Source: Paenibacillus xylanexedens
GTDB taxonomy: Bacteria; Bacillota; Bacilli; Paenibacillales; Paenibacillaceae
Assembly (NCBI RefSeq): GCF_001908275.1
Contig: NZ_CP018620.1
Coordinates: forward strand, 2,976,001-3,040,000
Length of the DNA stretch: 64,000 bases
Reading direction: 5' to 3'
The notes below the pieces were generated by a model, which worked only from the letters and a program-made list of their open reading frames with translations, was not told where the DNA came from and made no database searches. The first letter of the stretch is position 1; each line of letters begins with the position of its first letter. The translations under genes and the position numbers were made by a program. Positions 46,626 through 55,686 of this stretch are shown here, piece after piece.

Positions 46626-46767
46626 ATGAAAATGAGCAAACAGAATGCAGCACATTATATATGGGGTGCACAGTGCGATGATGAATCGGAGCGACGAAGA
46701 AGTGGAGTTTCTTGTGATTTCCAATCCGGGTACCCGTGGGGACCGAATTGAACTGGATTCAAAGTAG
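46626..46767 (+). pseudogene. Cupin-family gene remnant, internal deletion and frame change
   Basis: A good GGAGGG site and ATG 46626 open a typical cupin N-terminus ('MKMSKQNAAHYIWGAQCD'). That frame then runs out of phase after about 54 bases. From about 46680 the next frame reads 'MNRSDEEVEFLVISNPG', the usual C-terminal end of the same small-cupin family, and ends at TAG 46767. The metal-binding middle (roughly 70 residues in intact homologues as I recall them) is gone. Best explained as a decayed gene left after a deletion; an unannotated tiny protein is the alternative. Confidence 0.6.
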
Positions 46768-46810
46768 AGCAATTCATTAGATATTAATCTGATCATAAAG
46801 GAAGAGATAG

Positions 46811-48631
46811 ATGAGACCGTTCCGAATTCGCCTTGCCATCATTATGATGGTGCTGATCGGCGTATCCGTCATTGTGGCTGGATATACGATGGGCAGAGTG
46901 TTTAAGACTACGCATATAGCCGCATTGGAGCAAACCATGGTGCGCGAGATTAATTTGCTCAAAGCAACTTTTCCATTCCATGATGCAAGTGATCCAACTT
47001 CGGAAGCCACACGAAAGTATTATTCCGATCGGGCGCTCGAACTGGATCGTCTGACGGATTCCCGGGTAACCTTCATCAATAAAGATGGCATGGTCATTGG
47101 AGATTCCGAGAGTGATCCGGCATCGATGGATAATCACTTGAACCGTGAGGAGATTAAGGGTGCCGTTGGAGATGGATACGGGCAATCCATACGTTACAGT
47201 GAGACATTGGGACAAGACATGCTGTATGTAGCACTACCTGTGAATTCGGATCAAAGTGACATGATTGAAATACCTAGCGGCAAATTTGATGGTTACATTC
47301 GTCTATCCATGAGTCTGCATGCGGTTGATCAGGGTCTTCAGCGTGGTTGGATGATTATGTTTGCTGCACTTGGGCTGCTGTTTCTAATTGTCGCGTTTGT
47401 CAGTTATCGGGTTGCACGTGGATTAACTTCCCCGATTGAGCATATTACAAAAGTGGCCCATCGGATCACCAAGCTGGAATACGATGCCAGAGTTGATGTA
47501 ACGCGAAGAGATGAGATCGGACAGCTGGGGCTTGCGATAAACGGAATGGCAGACAGCTTGCAGTCCCAGCTGAAGACGATCCGTGACAATGAAGCGTTGT
47601 TACAGAGTGTCCTCGCAAACATGACCGGAGGCATTGTCATGATCGACGCAGGGCAATCCATTGCACTGGTCAATCGGGAAGCGGAGCGTATGCTTGGTAT
47701 TCAGGCGGGAAAGGTTACGGGTAAGCCTTATACTGAATTCAAAAGACACTACGAATTAACACGTACCATTGAAGAGAGTGTTGCACTGAAAGAACGGATG
47801 CATGAAGAAGTAAGTGTGTTCAACCCGGAGGAAAAACTGATCCGTATTGATGGAGTACCGATGTCCGAAGATGATGGTGGATATCGAGGCATGTTGTTCC
47901 TGTTGCAGGACGTGACGGCGATTCGTCGATTGGAGTCAATGCGCAGTGAGTTTGTTGCAAATGTCTCTCATGAGCTCAAGACACCAGTCGCTGCGGTCAA
48001 AGGGTTTGCCGAAACATTGCTTAGCGGCGGGGTACAGGATAAGGAGACAGAGCGATCATTCCTGAAAATCATCTATGATGAAGGAGATCGACTTAACCGA
48101 TTAATTGGGGATATTCTGGAGTTATCCAAAATTGAATCGAAACGCGCACCACTGCAATGCTCGCCTGTGCATGTACACTCTTTCTTCGAAATGGTGCTGG
48201 GCACCTTGTCCAAGGTGGCGGAGAAAAAGCAGATTCGTCTGGAAATGCATGTTCCGGAGGAACTGTACATTGAAGCGGATGAGGACAAGATGAAGCAGAT
48301 ATTCATCAATCTGTTATCCAATGGTATCAACTATACCCCGGATGGTGGACGAGTGAAGTTACAGGTGACGATGGATAACGATGATGAAGTGGTCTTTGCG
48401 GTGTCAGATACAGGCATTGGCATACCGAAAAAAGATTTGCCGCGAATCTTCGAGCGGTTCTATCGTGTTGATAAAGGCAGATCCCGTAATTCAGGGGGCA
48501 CAGGCCTTGGACTTTCCATCGTTAAACATCTGGTGGAATTACATCATGGCAAATTGTCTGTAGAGAGTGAACTGGGCATGGGGACAACGTTCCGTGTGAT
48601 CCTTCCATTCATTCAGGAAGAAGAGATGTAG
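46811..48631 (+). CDS. phoR: Sensor histidine kinase PhoR (phosphate response)
   Basis: A 606-residue membrane kinase. TM1 is at about 8-28, an extracytoplasmic domain of about 150 residues follows, TM2 is at about 180-200, then HAMP, PAS (about 260-365), HisKA with 'FVANVSHELKTPVAAVKGF' (phosphoaccepting His near residue 386), and HATPase with 'INLLSNGINYTPDGG', 'DTGIGIPKKDL' and 'GGTGLGLSIVKHL'. The architecture matches PhoR/WalK-type kinases. Naming as PhoR rests on the neighbouring phoP, pstB and phoU and on the Pho boxes. The regulator lies downstream, opposite to the phoP-phoR order of B. subtilis, and a MITE separates the two. Confidence 0.85.
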   Translation: MRPFRIRLAIIMMVLIGVSVIVAGYTMGRVFKTTHIAALEQTMVREINLLKATFPFHDASDPTSEATRKYYSDRALELDRLTDSRVTFINKDGMVIGDSESDPASMDNHLNREEIKGAVGDGYGQSIRYSETLGQDMLYVALPVNSDQSDMIEIPSGKFDGYIRLSMSLHAVDQGLQRGWMIMFAALGLLFLIVAFVSYRVARGLTSPIEHITKVAHRITKLEYDARVDVTRRDEIGQLGLAINGMADSLQSQLKTIRDNEALLQSVLANMTGGIVMIDAGQSIALVNREAERMLGIQAGKVTGKPYTEFKRHYELTRTIEESVALKERMHEEVSVFNPEEKLIRIDGVPMSEDDGGYRGMLFLLQDVTAIRRLESMRSEFVANVSHELKTPVAAVKGFAETLLSGGVQDKETERSFLKIIYDEGDRLNRLIGDILELSKIESKRAPLQCSPVHVHSFFEMVLGTLSKVAEKKQIRLEMHVPEELYIEADEDKMKQIFINLLSNGINYTPDGGRVKLQVTMDNDDEVVFAVSDTGIGIPKKDLPRIFERFYRVDKGRSRNSGGTGLGLSIVKHLVELHHGKLSVESELGMGTTFRVILPFIQEEEM

Positions 48632-48640
48632 GCGTCTGGT

Positions 48641-48804
48641 TAGGGCATGTCTCAAAATTCGCTGAAGTGCATCTTTTGCCGCCTTTTCGCCCCCTGCTGC
48701 GTCACTTTCCCTTGACGTGCCCCGGCACGCCTGCGGAAAACTTCCTGGCTTGGAACGAAAATTCGGAAAAATCTGCTTCCTTCAGAATTTTCAGACACGC
48801 CCTA
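48641..48804. mobile_element. MITE-like element between phoR and phoP
   Basis: 164 bp. The left end, TAGGGCATGTCTCAAAATTC (48641-48660), reappears inverted at the right end as TAGGGCGTGTCTGAAAATTC. TA flanks both ends, as for target duplications of IS630/mariner-type elements. Non-coding interior with GC-rich hairpins. Non-autonomous by size. Confidence 0.75.
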
Positions 48805-48829
48805 TCAAAATGTAAAAAGTGTGTATTGT

Positions 48830-48861
48830 TTTACACCGCGTTAACAAATTAGTGCTATGAT
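48830..48861 (+). promoter_or_regulatory. Pho box and -10 of phoP
   Basis: TTTACA (48830-48835), 5 bp, TTAACA (48841-48846), then nine bases and TATGAT (48856-48861). The direct repeats at an 11-bp period match the PhoP-binding consensus, implying autoregulation. The right end of the MITE lies 26 bp upstream. Confidence 0.7.
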
Positions 48862-48910
48862 AGAAAAAGTGTTGTGGCAACAGACAACCTATGAAGAGAG
48901 AAGGGGTATC

Positions 48911-49639
48911 ATGGCACAGCGTTTACTAGTTATTGAAGATGAACCTACATTATCAAGATTACTCACGTATAACCTGACACAGGAAGGTTATGACGTTACG
49001 GCAGAGGATCACGGATCTGCAGGATATGATCGGGCCTTGTCCCAGGAATTTGATCTCATTTTGCTGGATTTGATGCTTCCGGGCATGAATGGTCTGGACA
49101 TTCTGAGCAAGTTAAGAATACAGGGTGTTAGTACACCTGTTATCATTCTGACGGCCAAGAACGGTGAAGCCGAGGTTGTACAGGGACTGAAATCAGGTGC
49201 CGATGATTATATTACCAAACCGTTTGGTGTATCTGAGTTATTAGCCCGAGTGGATGCGGTATTAAGACGTTATTCCAATGGTGAAGATTTACCACAGCTT
49301 GAGGACAAGGATGGCTCACGAATTATTCTGGGAGAGCTGGAGATTTACCCTTTGAAATATGAAGTGACACTGGGTGGACAATCCATCAGTCTGCGTCCGA
49401 AAGAGTTCGAAGTACTTCTATATTTGGCTAAAAAGCCGGGTGTGGTACTGACAAGGGATGATCTGATGAACGCTGTGTGGGGCTTTGATTATATCGGAGG
49501 TCAACGAACGGTGGATGTTCACGTCAGTTCATTACGTAAAAAGCTGGAGTTGGACCCGGAATCGGTTCACATTGATTCCATTCGTGGTGTAGGTTATAAA
49601 TTGGTTGTCAAAAGAAAAACTCCCCATCATTCAAGTTAG
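48911..49639 (+). CDS. phoP: Response regulator PhoP (OmpR family)
   Basis: A 242-residue regulator. The receiver domain has acidic 'VIEDEPTLSR', phosphoacceptor Asp in 'FDLILLDLMLPGMNG' (near residue 55), Thr in 'VIILTAKNG' and Lys in 'DYITKPFG'. The winged-helix DNA-binding domain ends 'RTVDVHVSSLRKKLE' and 'IDSIRGVGYKLV'. ATG 48911 follows AGAAGGGG; an earlier in-frame start at 48857 would overlap the -10. Expressed from its own Pho-box promoter rather than simply with phoR. The terminator stem begins inside the last codons. Confidence 0.88.
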   Translation: MAQRLLVIEDEPTLSRLLTYNLTQEGYDVTAEDHGSAGYDRALSQEFDLILLDLMLPGMNGLDILSKLRIQGVSTPVIILTAKNGEAEVVQGLKSGADDYITKPFGVSELLARVDAVLRRYSNGEDLPQLEDKDGSRIILGELEIYPLKYEVTLGGQSISLRPKEFEVLLYLAKKPGVVLTRDDLMNAVWGFDYIGGQRTVDVHVSSLRKKLELDPESVHIDSIRGVGYKLVVKRKTPHHSS

Positions 49640-49660
49640 CAATGATCGGGGAGTTTTATT
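49615..49660 (+). terminator. Intrinsic terminator overlapping the 3' end of phoP
   Basis: AAAACTCCCCATCATT pairs with AATGATCGGGGAGTTTT (one bulged C). The left arm encodes the last residues of PhoP and the stop codon lies in the loop. Confidence 0.85.
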
Positions 49661-49676
49661 TTACGTTCATTTAACA
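49660..49676 (+). promoter_or_regulatory. Pho box upstream of the CBS-chemoreceptor gene
   Basis: TTTACG (49660-49665), 5 bp, TTAACA (49671-49676). Same spacing as the boxes of phoP and pstB, with one deviation. A clear -10 nine bases further on is missing (only ATTTTT). Confidence 0.5.
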
Positions 49677-49791
49677 TAAAGGAAGATTTTTCTTTACGTA
49701 GAGGGAGTAGCATGGACTTATCTGAGTGATACTTTGTACCTACACAACCCACCTCAAGACGGAGGTATTACGTAAAGGAGATTGCGCATTT

Positions 49792-50973
49792 ATGCCCATG
49801 TTGCTCGAAGTGAAACCTGACCAGCCTCATGTTGTTTTACATAATGAAGAAATAGTGACACCCGAACAGCAGCATCATGAAGTAACAGTGGTTGCTGAAG
49901 AACCTGTAATCCATTTACATGACTATTATCGTCAGGTACCTGTCGCGGGGGTCCATACGACCTGTGGAGAAGCTGCTGCGATGATGAATCAGGATAAGGA
50001 ACACCCCTGTATTGTACTGTGTGATGAGCAGATGAAACCCACTGGATTGTTAATGCGAGAGACGTTATATCGGATGTTAAATGGCCGTTTTGCCGCAGAT
50101 CTATTCTACCGTAAGCCGGTCATACAAGTAGTGAATACATCTCCGGTTATTGCAGATATTCATATGGAAGCCTCAACGATTATTGATATCGCACTTGGAC
50201 GCGATGAACAGCATTTCTACGATTGTCTGCTGGTTACGGAACAAGGCAGACTGCTAGGTGTGCTGACGATGCGTGACGTAATGTCGCTATCTCGCAGATT
50301 GCAACAGGCTGTTACGGAAGAGCGCATACGTACAGTAACCGAGAGCAGACAGGAGATATCCAGAATCAATAATGCGGTCACCAAGCTGGTGAATGCAGCG
50401 AATCAGACCGTTCATGAGGCCCGTGAGATCATGGCATTGTCTAAGCAGGGCGAAGAGAGTTTGAAACACGTTGATGCTTCCTATAACCGGGTACATCAGC
50501 ATATGGAGAGTCAAGGTCAACATGCGGATCACATGCTGAATTCGATCAAAACAGGTTCAGGCATGGCACATTCCATTCGCTCCCTGGCAGATCAAAGTGG
50601 TCTCCTCGCCCTGAATGCTTCCATCGAAGCAGCTCATGCCGGTGAATATGGACGAGGTTTTCAGATTGTTGCAGGCGAGATTCGAGCGCTCGCAAAACAG
50701 ACCCGTGAGGTTGCGGGGAACATGTCTTCATTGCTAGAGAATATTGGTGGGTTGACCCTTCAGACTGTTGAACTGGTTAAGGCAAGCGGAGCGGAGATTG
50801 ACGACAGTTCGGTACATGTCACCGCAGGGGGAGCAACGTTCCGACAACTGAATAGTGCGGTGAGAGATTTGTCTCGTATAGCAGAGGAGATCGCCATGGA
50901 AGGCGGGAAAGCTGGAGAAGTGGCAGAGCACATTCGTACGAAGCTGGATGAGATGGTTTCGAATAGTGAGTAA
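49792..50973 (+). CDS. Soluble chemoreceptor-like protein: tandem CBS plus MCP signalling domain
   Basis: A 393-residue cytosolic protein with no membrane segment. An N-terminal leader rich in Val, His and Glu (1-35) precedes two CBS-like repeats (about 40-170, 'GEAAAMMNQDKEHPCIVLCD' and 'FYDCLLVTEQGRLLGVLTMR'). A short chemoreceptor signalling domain follows with the conserved tip 'SLADQSGLLALNASIEAAHA' and 'GRGFQIVAGEIRALAKQTRE'. ATG 49792 is set by AAGGAG. CBS pairs usually bind adenine nucleotides or cyclic di-AMP, so it may feed an internal energy or phosphate signal into CheA. Its place between phoP and pstB, behind a Pho box, is unusual. Confidence 0.85.
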   Translation: MPMLLEVKPDQPHVVLHNEEIVTPEQQHHEVTVVAEEPVIHLHDYYRQVPVAGVHTTCGEAAAMMNQDKEHPCIVLCDEQMKPTGLLMRETLYRMLNGRFAADLFYRKPVIQVVNTSPVIADIHMEASTIIDIALGRDEQHFYDCLLVTEQGRLLGVLTMRDVMSLSRRLQQAVTEERIRTVTESRQEISRINNAVTKLVNAANQTVHEAREIMALSKQGEESLKHVDASYNRVHQHMESQGQHADHMLNSIKTGSGMAHSIRSLADQSGLLALNASIEAAHAGEYGRGFQIVAGEIRALAKQTREVAGNMSSLLENIGGLTLQTVELVKASGAEIDDSSVHVTAGGATFRQLNSAVRDLSRIAEEIAMEGGKAGEVAEHIRTKLDEMVSNSE

Positions 50974-51050
50974 TATAAAGTAGTCAATAAGGCAGACATC
51001 AGGAATCAGATTGATCCATCAAGCAGATCATGAAGGTTAAGGATGTCTTT

Positions 51051-51082
51051 TTTACATTCCGTTAACATGAAAGTGATACTGT
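51051..51082 (+). promoter_or_regulatory. Pho box and -10 of pstB-phoU
   Basis: TTTACA (51051-51056), 5 bp, TTAACA (51062-51067), nine bases, TACTGT (51077-51082). Same geometry as the phoP promoter box. Confidence 0.65.
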
Positions 51083-51200
51083 TTTTACAATGAAAGGGTA
51101 GGATATTAAAGATGGCCGAGCAGCGATGAAAGATTATCAGTATCGGTCTCAACGTAAAGGGAGTTTTAGTGTCCCTGCAGCGAAGGAGAAGTGAACATCC

Positions 51201-51956
51201 ATGAAGGACCTCATTCACATTGAAAATCTTAATTTATATTATGATACGCATCACGCACTTAAAAATATATCGATGGATCTGCCGGAAAAAACCGTTACTG
51301 CGTTCATTGGGCCGTCAGGTTGTGGTAAATCGACATTGCTTCGCACGTTAAACCGGATGAATGACATGATTCCGGGTGTTCGTGTGGAAGGACAGGTTAT
51401 GCTGAATGGCTCTGACATTTACAGTAATGAGATTGAAGTGGAGACATTGCGCAAACGAGTTGGCATGGTGTTCCAACAACCGAATCCTTTTCCAAAATCC
51501 ATATACGATAACGTGGCTTATGGACCGCGCTTGCACGGGGTAACCCAAAAGGCTGAACTGGATCAGTTGGTGGAACAAAGTCTTGTCCATGCTGCCCTAT
51601 GGGATGAAGTGAAGGATGTATTGAAAAAGTCGGCACTTAGTTTGTCTGGCGGACAACAACAGCGTCTCTGTATTGCACGGGCGCTGGCTGTACAGCCTGA
51701 CGTTCTGCTGATGGATGAAGCAACGTCTGCACTCGACCCGATCTCCACATTGAAGATTGAGGAGCTAGTGAAAGAATTGCATCACAAGTACACGATCGTT
51801 ATGGTTACCCACAATATGCACCAGGCGGCACGGGTATCTGGACGCACGGTATTTTTCCTGAATGGTGAAGTGGTGGAGGCAGCTGATACGGAGACGTTAT
51901 TCTCCACACCGCAAGATTCCCGGACCGAGGATTATATATCTGGAAGGTTCGGTTAA
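51201..51956 (+). CDS. pstB: Phosphate ABC transporter ATP-binding protein
   Basis: A 251-residue ATPase. Walker A is 'GPSGCGKST', the family '[19 protein letters not shown]' follows it as in PstB proteins, the Q loop is '[20 protein letters not shown]', the signature 'LSGGQQQR', Walker B '[11 protein letters not shown]' and the switch His 'VTHNMHQA'. It powers high-affinity phosphate uptake, but the pstS, pstC and pstA genes are not here and must lie elsewhere. It has a Pho box and runs into phoU. Confidence 0.95.
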   Translation: MKDLIHIENLNLYYDTHHALKNISMDLPEKTVTAFIGPSGCGKSTLLRTLNRMNDMIPGVRVEGQVMLNGSDIYSNEIEVETLRKRVGMVFQQPNPFPKSIYDNVAYGPRLHGVTQKAELDQLVEQSLVHAALWDEVKDVLKKSALSLSGGQQQRLCIARALAVQPDVLLMDEATSALDPISTLKIEELVKELHHKYTIVMVTHNMHQAARVSGRTVFFLNGEVVEAADTETLFSTPQDSRTEDYISGRFG

Positions 51957-52019
51957 GCGAGCTGAATTGGAATGATCCCGGCATACCCGGAGATGATGGA
52001 TAAGGAGGACATGAAATCT

Positions 52020-52679
52020 ATGATTCGCAGAAAAGAATTTGATCAGGAGCTTGAAGAGCTGCGTACCTTGCTCAAACAAATGGGTGAACATGTAGGAGCA
52101 GCATTGGATGGTGCTATTGAGAGTTTACAAACGATGAACGCGGAGAAAGCTCAGGTCATCATCAAGAATGATGCGAATCTGAATGCCCTTGAAGACAAAA
52201 TTATGGAACTTGGCTCCAAACTGATCATCACACAACAGCCGGTGGCAAAGGATCTCAGACGTATTATCGTGGCATTCAAAATCTCCAGTGATCTGGAGCG
52301 TATGGGAGATCTTGCGCTCGACGTGGCGAAGGTGACACTCCGGATGGATGGACAGAAGCTGATTAAACCTCTGGTAGATATCCCGCAAATGGCAGAAATC
52401 GTGAAATCCATGATTGATGAATCCATCGAATCTTTCCTGAAAGAAAACACAGACCTGGCCTATAAAATGGCTCAAACGGACGATCAGGTCGATCAACTGT
52501 ACAGCCACATGATCAGTGATCTCTACACGTTAATGTCAGAGCATCCGAATCAGGCTTCTCAGGCTATGCTGCTGATGATGGTTGGACGTTACATTGAACG
52601 TATTGGTGATCATGCAACCAACATTGGTGAGAGCACGGTATACCTGGTGACAGGTAAACGTCCGGATCTGAATCAATAG
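52020..52679 (+). CDS. phoU: Phosphate uptake regulator PhoU
   Basis: A 219-residue protein of two three-helix bundles. Each repeat carries the metal-binding signature, 'DLERMGDLALDVAK' and 'YIERIGDHATNIGE' (E..x..D pattern). PhoU links the Pst transporter to PhoR and dampens signalling when phosphate is plentiful. I chose ATG 52020, eleven bases from AAGGAGG; ATG 52011 lies almost on that site, and an in-frame start at 51972 has none. Cotranscribed with pstB. Confidence 0.92.
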   Translation: MIRRKEFDQELEELRTLLKQMGEHVGAALDGAIESLQTMNAEKAQVIIKNDANLNALEDKIMELGSKLIITQQPVAKDLRRIIVAFKISSDLERMGDLALDVAKVTLRMDGQKLIKPLVDIPQMAEIVKSMIDESIESFLKENTDLAYKMAQTDDQVDQLYSHMISDLYTLMSEHPNQASQAMLLMMVGRYIERIGDHATNIGESTVYLVTGKRPDLNQ

Positions 52680-52745
52680 GAAGAGCATTGCTTTGGAATT
52701 GGGGAATCAGTACTGATTGAGTAATGCAATCATATGAATGGAAAA

Positions 52746-52799
52746 GGACTTTCTCTCAGGTAGGCTGTGTACAGCTGTCTGCGGAGAAGGTTCTTTTTT
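52746..52799 (+). terminator. Intrinsic terminator of pstB-phoU
   Basis: GGACTTTCTC (52746-52755) pairs with GAGAAGGTTC (52784-52793; two G-T wobbles), with an inner CTGT/ACAG hairpin, followed by Ts. Confidence 0.75.
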
Positions 52800-52913
52800 G
52801 TGATTAAATGTGAAGTGAAAGAGGCTATTCTTTTTGATGTGACAGGTGGGTATGGTATCATGAGAGTAGATGTAATTTGAAGAGGTTGACCATATAATAC
52901 GCGAGGTGCTGGA

Positions 52914-55568
52914 ATGGACAAGTTTATTCTCATAGATGGAAATAGCATTATTTACAGGGCGTTTTTTGCAATGCCGCCTCTGACCAACTCGAAAGGTCTG
53001 CATACCAATGCGGTATATGGTTTCACTACGATGCTGCTGAGACTGCTTGAAGAGCATAAACCTACACATGTCATGGTTGCATTTGATGCAGGCAAAATCA
53101 CGTTCCGCCACGAAGGGTATCAGGAATACAAGGGTGGACGGGAGAAAACACCACCAGAGTTGTCAGAGCAATTCCCTTTGCTCAAAGAACTGCTGAAAGG
53201 ACTTGGCATCGCTCAGTTTGAGCTGGCTGGATTTGAAGCGGATGACATCATCGGAACGTTAACCAAACGGGCAGATGAAGCGGGCAGACAGGTGCTTGTT
53301 GTATCGGGTGACAAAGATATGCTGCAGCTCGCCTCCGAACATGTACATATCGGGCTGACGCGTAAAGGGGTAACCGATATTGAGCTGTATGATCCTGCTC
53401 AGATTAAGGAGCGTTATGGTCTGACGCCGCTGCAAATTATTGATCTCAAGGGTCTGATGGGCGATGCGTCCGATAACATTCCAGGGATTCCCGGGGTTGG
53501 AGAGAAGACAGCGTTAAAGCTGTTGCACCAGTTCGGATCGGTAGAGGATGTGCTGAACGGCACAAGTGAGCTGAAAGGCAAGATGAAGGAAAAGATTGAG
53601 GCACATGCCGAAGATGCCCGGATGAGCAAACAACTCGCGACGATTCACCGGGAAGTTCCGCTGGAGCAGACGTGGGAGGATATGCAATTCGCTGGATTAA
53701 AAGAAGAACAAGCTGGCCCTGCATTGGCGAAGCTGGAATTCAAATCCTTGCTCGAACGCCTGTCGTTCAGTGGCAGCATCGGTTCTGAACAGGAAGCGGT
53801 CCCTGCTGCCGAAGTGGAGTCTTCCATTGCAACAGAAGACAACATCAGTGAGCTGTTCAGTTCACTGGATTCCATTGATGTCCTCCACGTGGAGACACAT
53901 GGGGATAACCCGCACCAAGCGAAATTGATTGGACTAGCTCTAGGTTCCGCTGGAACGTATACGTTCATATCTCCCGAATTGCTTCATTCCGAGGCTGCGG
54001 CTCCAGTGCGGGCATGGCTTGGTAATTCAGACCAGCCAAAGCGCGGGTATGATCTTCATCGTGTTGACCTGGCCCTGCATGCGCATGGCATTGAATTCGC
54101 TGGTGCGTCATTTGATGTACAACTGGCGGCCTATTTGCTTGATCCAACGGAATCCAACCAGACGATTAGTGGACTCACGACCAAGTACGGTCTGCCGTCG
54201 CTCGTAGAGGATGACACGGTTATGGGCAAAGGGGCCAAGTACAAGGTGCCGGAAGTAGAGATCTTGGGTGATTTCCTGTGCCGCAAAGCCGCTGCTGTCG
54301 CAGCCATTATTCCACTTCAGGAGCAGGTGCTGGAAACGGATGAGATGAATTCGTTGTTCCATGAACTGGAGATGCCGTTGTCACGCATATTGGCGGACAT
54401 GGAGAAACAGGGCATCAAGGCCAATACGGCAGATCTACAGGCTTTGGGCAGTGAGTTTGAAGAACAGATCAGCAGGTTGATGGCTGAGATCTACAAGCTG
54501 TCAGGAACGGAATTTAATCTGAATTCACCAAAGCAACTGGGTGAGATTTTATTTGATAGACTGGGCTTGCCGGTGGTGAAGAAAACAAAAACGGGTTATT
54601 CCACAGATGCTGAAGTATTAGAGAAATTGGCTCCTTATAATGATGTGGTCAAGCATATTCTGCAATATCGTCAGCTTGCCAAGCTGCAATCCACTTATGT
54701 GGAAGGATTACTCAAAGAGATATCCAATCGGGATGGCAAGGTGCATACGTATTATCGTCAGACCATTGCTGCAACGGGACGACTTAGCAGTCAGTTCCCG
54801 AACTTGCAGAACATTCCGATTCGGATGGAGGAAGGTCGCAAAATTCGGAAGGTATTTGTTCCTTCCGAGCCCGGATGGTCCATTTTGGCAGCAGACTATT
54901 CCCAGATTGAACTGCGTGTACTGGCACATATTTCGGACGATGAGCGCTTGAAGGAAGCATTTGTTAATGATATGGATATTCATACAAAGACCGCTTCGGA
55001 TGTATTTGGCGTGAATCCTGAGGATGTGGATGGGGATATGCGTCGTTCCGCCAAGGCAGTTAACTTTGGTATCGTGTATGGAATAAGTGATTATGGCTTA
55101 TCACAGAACCTGCATATTACACGTAAAGAGGCTGCGCAGTTTATTGATCAGTATTTTGAAGTATTCCAGGGTGTCCGCCGATATATGGATGACATTGTGA
55201 AGGAAGCTCGCCAGGATGGTTACGTCAAAACGCTGTTGGAACGTCGTCGCTACCTGCCAGAGATTAATGCCAGTAACTTCAATCTGCGTTCCTTCGCAGA
55301 GCGTACGGCGATGAATACACCGATTCAGGGAACAGCGGCAGATATCATCAAGCTGGCCATGGTACAGATGGATGAAGCGCTGCGGGAACGCAAGTTGAAG
55401 AGCCGTATGTTGCTTCAGGTGCACGATGAGCTTGTATTCGAAGTGCCTGCGGATGAATTGGAACTGATGAAGGAATTAGTGCCTTCTGTCATGGAAAAAG
55501 CATTGGAACTGTCGGTTCCGCTGAAAGCCGAAGTCAGCTTTGGTGATAACTGGTACGAAGCGAAATAA
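52914..55568 (+). CDS. polA: DNA polymerase I
   Basis: An 884-residue repair polymerase. The N-terminal 5'-3' exonuclease (1-290) has 'FILIDGNSIIYRAFFAMPPL' and 'VSGDKDMLQLA', with the helix-hairpin-helix 'IPGIPGVGEKTA'. The middle domain (about 300-470) keeps the 3'-5' exonuclease fold, but the first catalytic motif reads 'VLHVETHGDN' instead of the D.E pair, so proofreading is probably absent, as in other Bacillus-type Pol I. Polymerase motifs are 'DYSQIELRVLAHI', 'RRSAKAVNFGIVYGIS' and 'VHDELVFEV'. mutM follows after 118 bp. Confidence 0.96.
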   Translation: MDKFILIDGNSIIYRAFFAMPPLTNSKGLHTNAVYGFTTMLLRLLEEHKPTHVMVAFDAGKITFRHEGYQEYKGGREKTPPELSEQFPLLKELLKGLGIAQFELAGFEADDIIGTLTKRADEAGRQVLVVSGDKDMLQLASEHVHIGLTRKGVTDIELYDPAQIKERYGLTPLQIIDLKGLMGDASDNIPGIPGVGEKTALKLLHQFGSVEDVLNGTSELKGKMKEKIEAHAEDARMSKQLATIHREVPLEQTWEDMQFAGLKEEQAGPALAKLEFKSLLERLSFSGSIGSEQEAVPAAEVESSIATEDNISELFSSLDSIDVLHVETHGDNPHQAKLIGLALGSAGTYTFISPELLHSEAAAPVRAWLGNSDQPKRGYDLHRVDLALHAHGIEFAGASFDVQLAAYLLDPTESNQTISGLTTKYGLPSLVEDDTVMGKGAKYKVPEVEILGDFLCRKAAAVAAIIPLQEQVLETDEMNSLFHELEMPLSRILADMEKQGIKANTADLQALGSEFEEQISRLMAEIYKLSGTEFNLNSPKQLGEILFDRLGLPVVKKTKTGYSTDAEVLEKLAPYNDVVKHILQYRQLAKLQSTYVEGLLKEISNRDGKVHTYYRQTIAATGRLSSQFPNLQNIPIRMEEGRKIRKVFVPSEPGWSILAADYSQIELRVLAHISDDERLKEAFVNDMDIHTKTASDVFGVNPEDVDGDMRRSAKAVNFGIVYGISDYGLSQNLHITRKEAAQFIDQYFEVFQGVRRYMDDIVKEARQDGYVKTLLERRRYLPEINASNFNLRSFAERTAMNTPIQGTAADIIKLAMVQMDEALRERKLKSRMLLQVHDELVFEVPADELELMKELVPSVMEKALELSVPLKAEVSFGDNWYEAK

Positions 55569-55686
55569 ATCAAGTGCTGCGCGGTTTTTCCGGTATTTTA
55601 CAATAGGCCCTTCCATGTTTGAGATATAAGAAAAGGGTCCCGCTGAGCGCCATCTTCCGTTATAATATAGGGGAGGTGAGAACATC

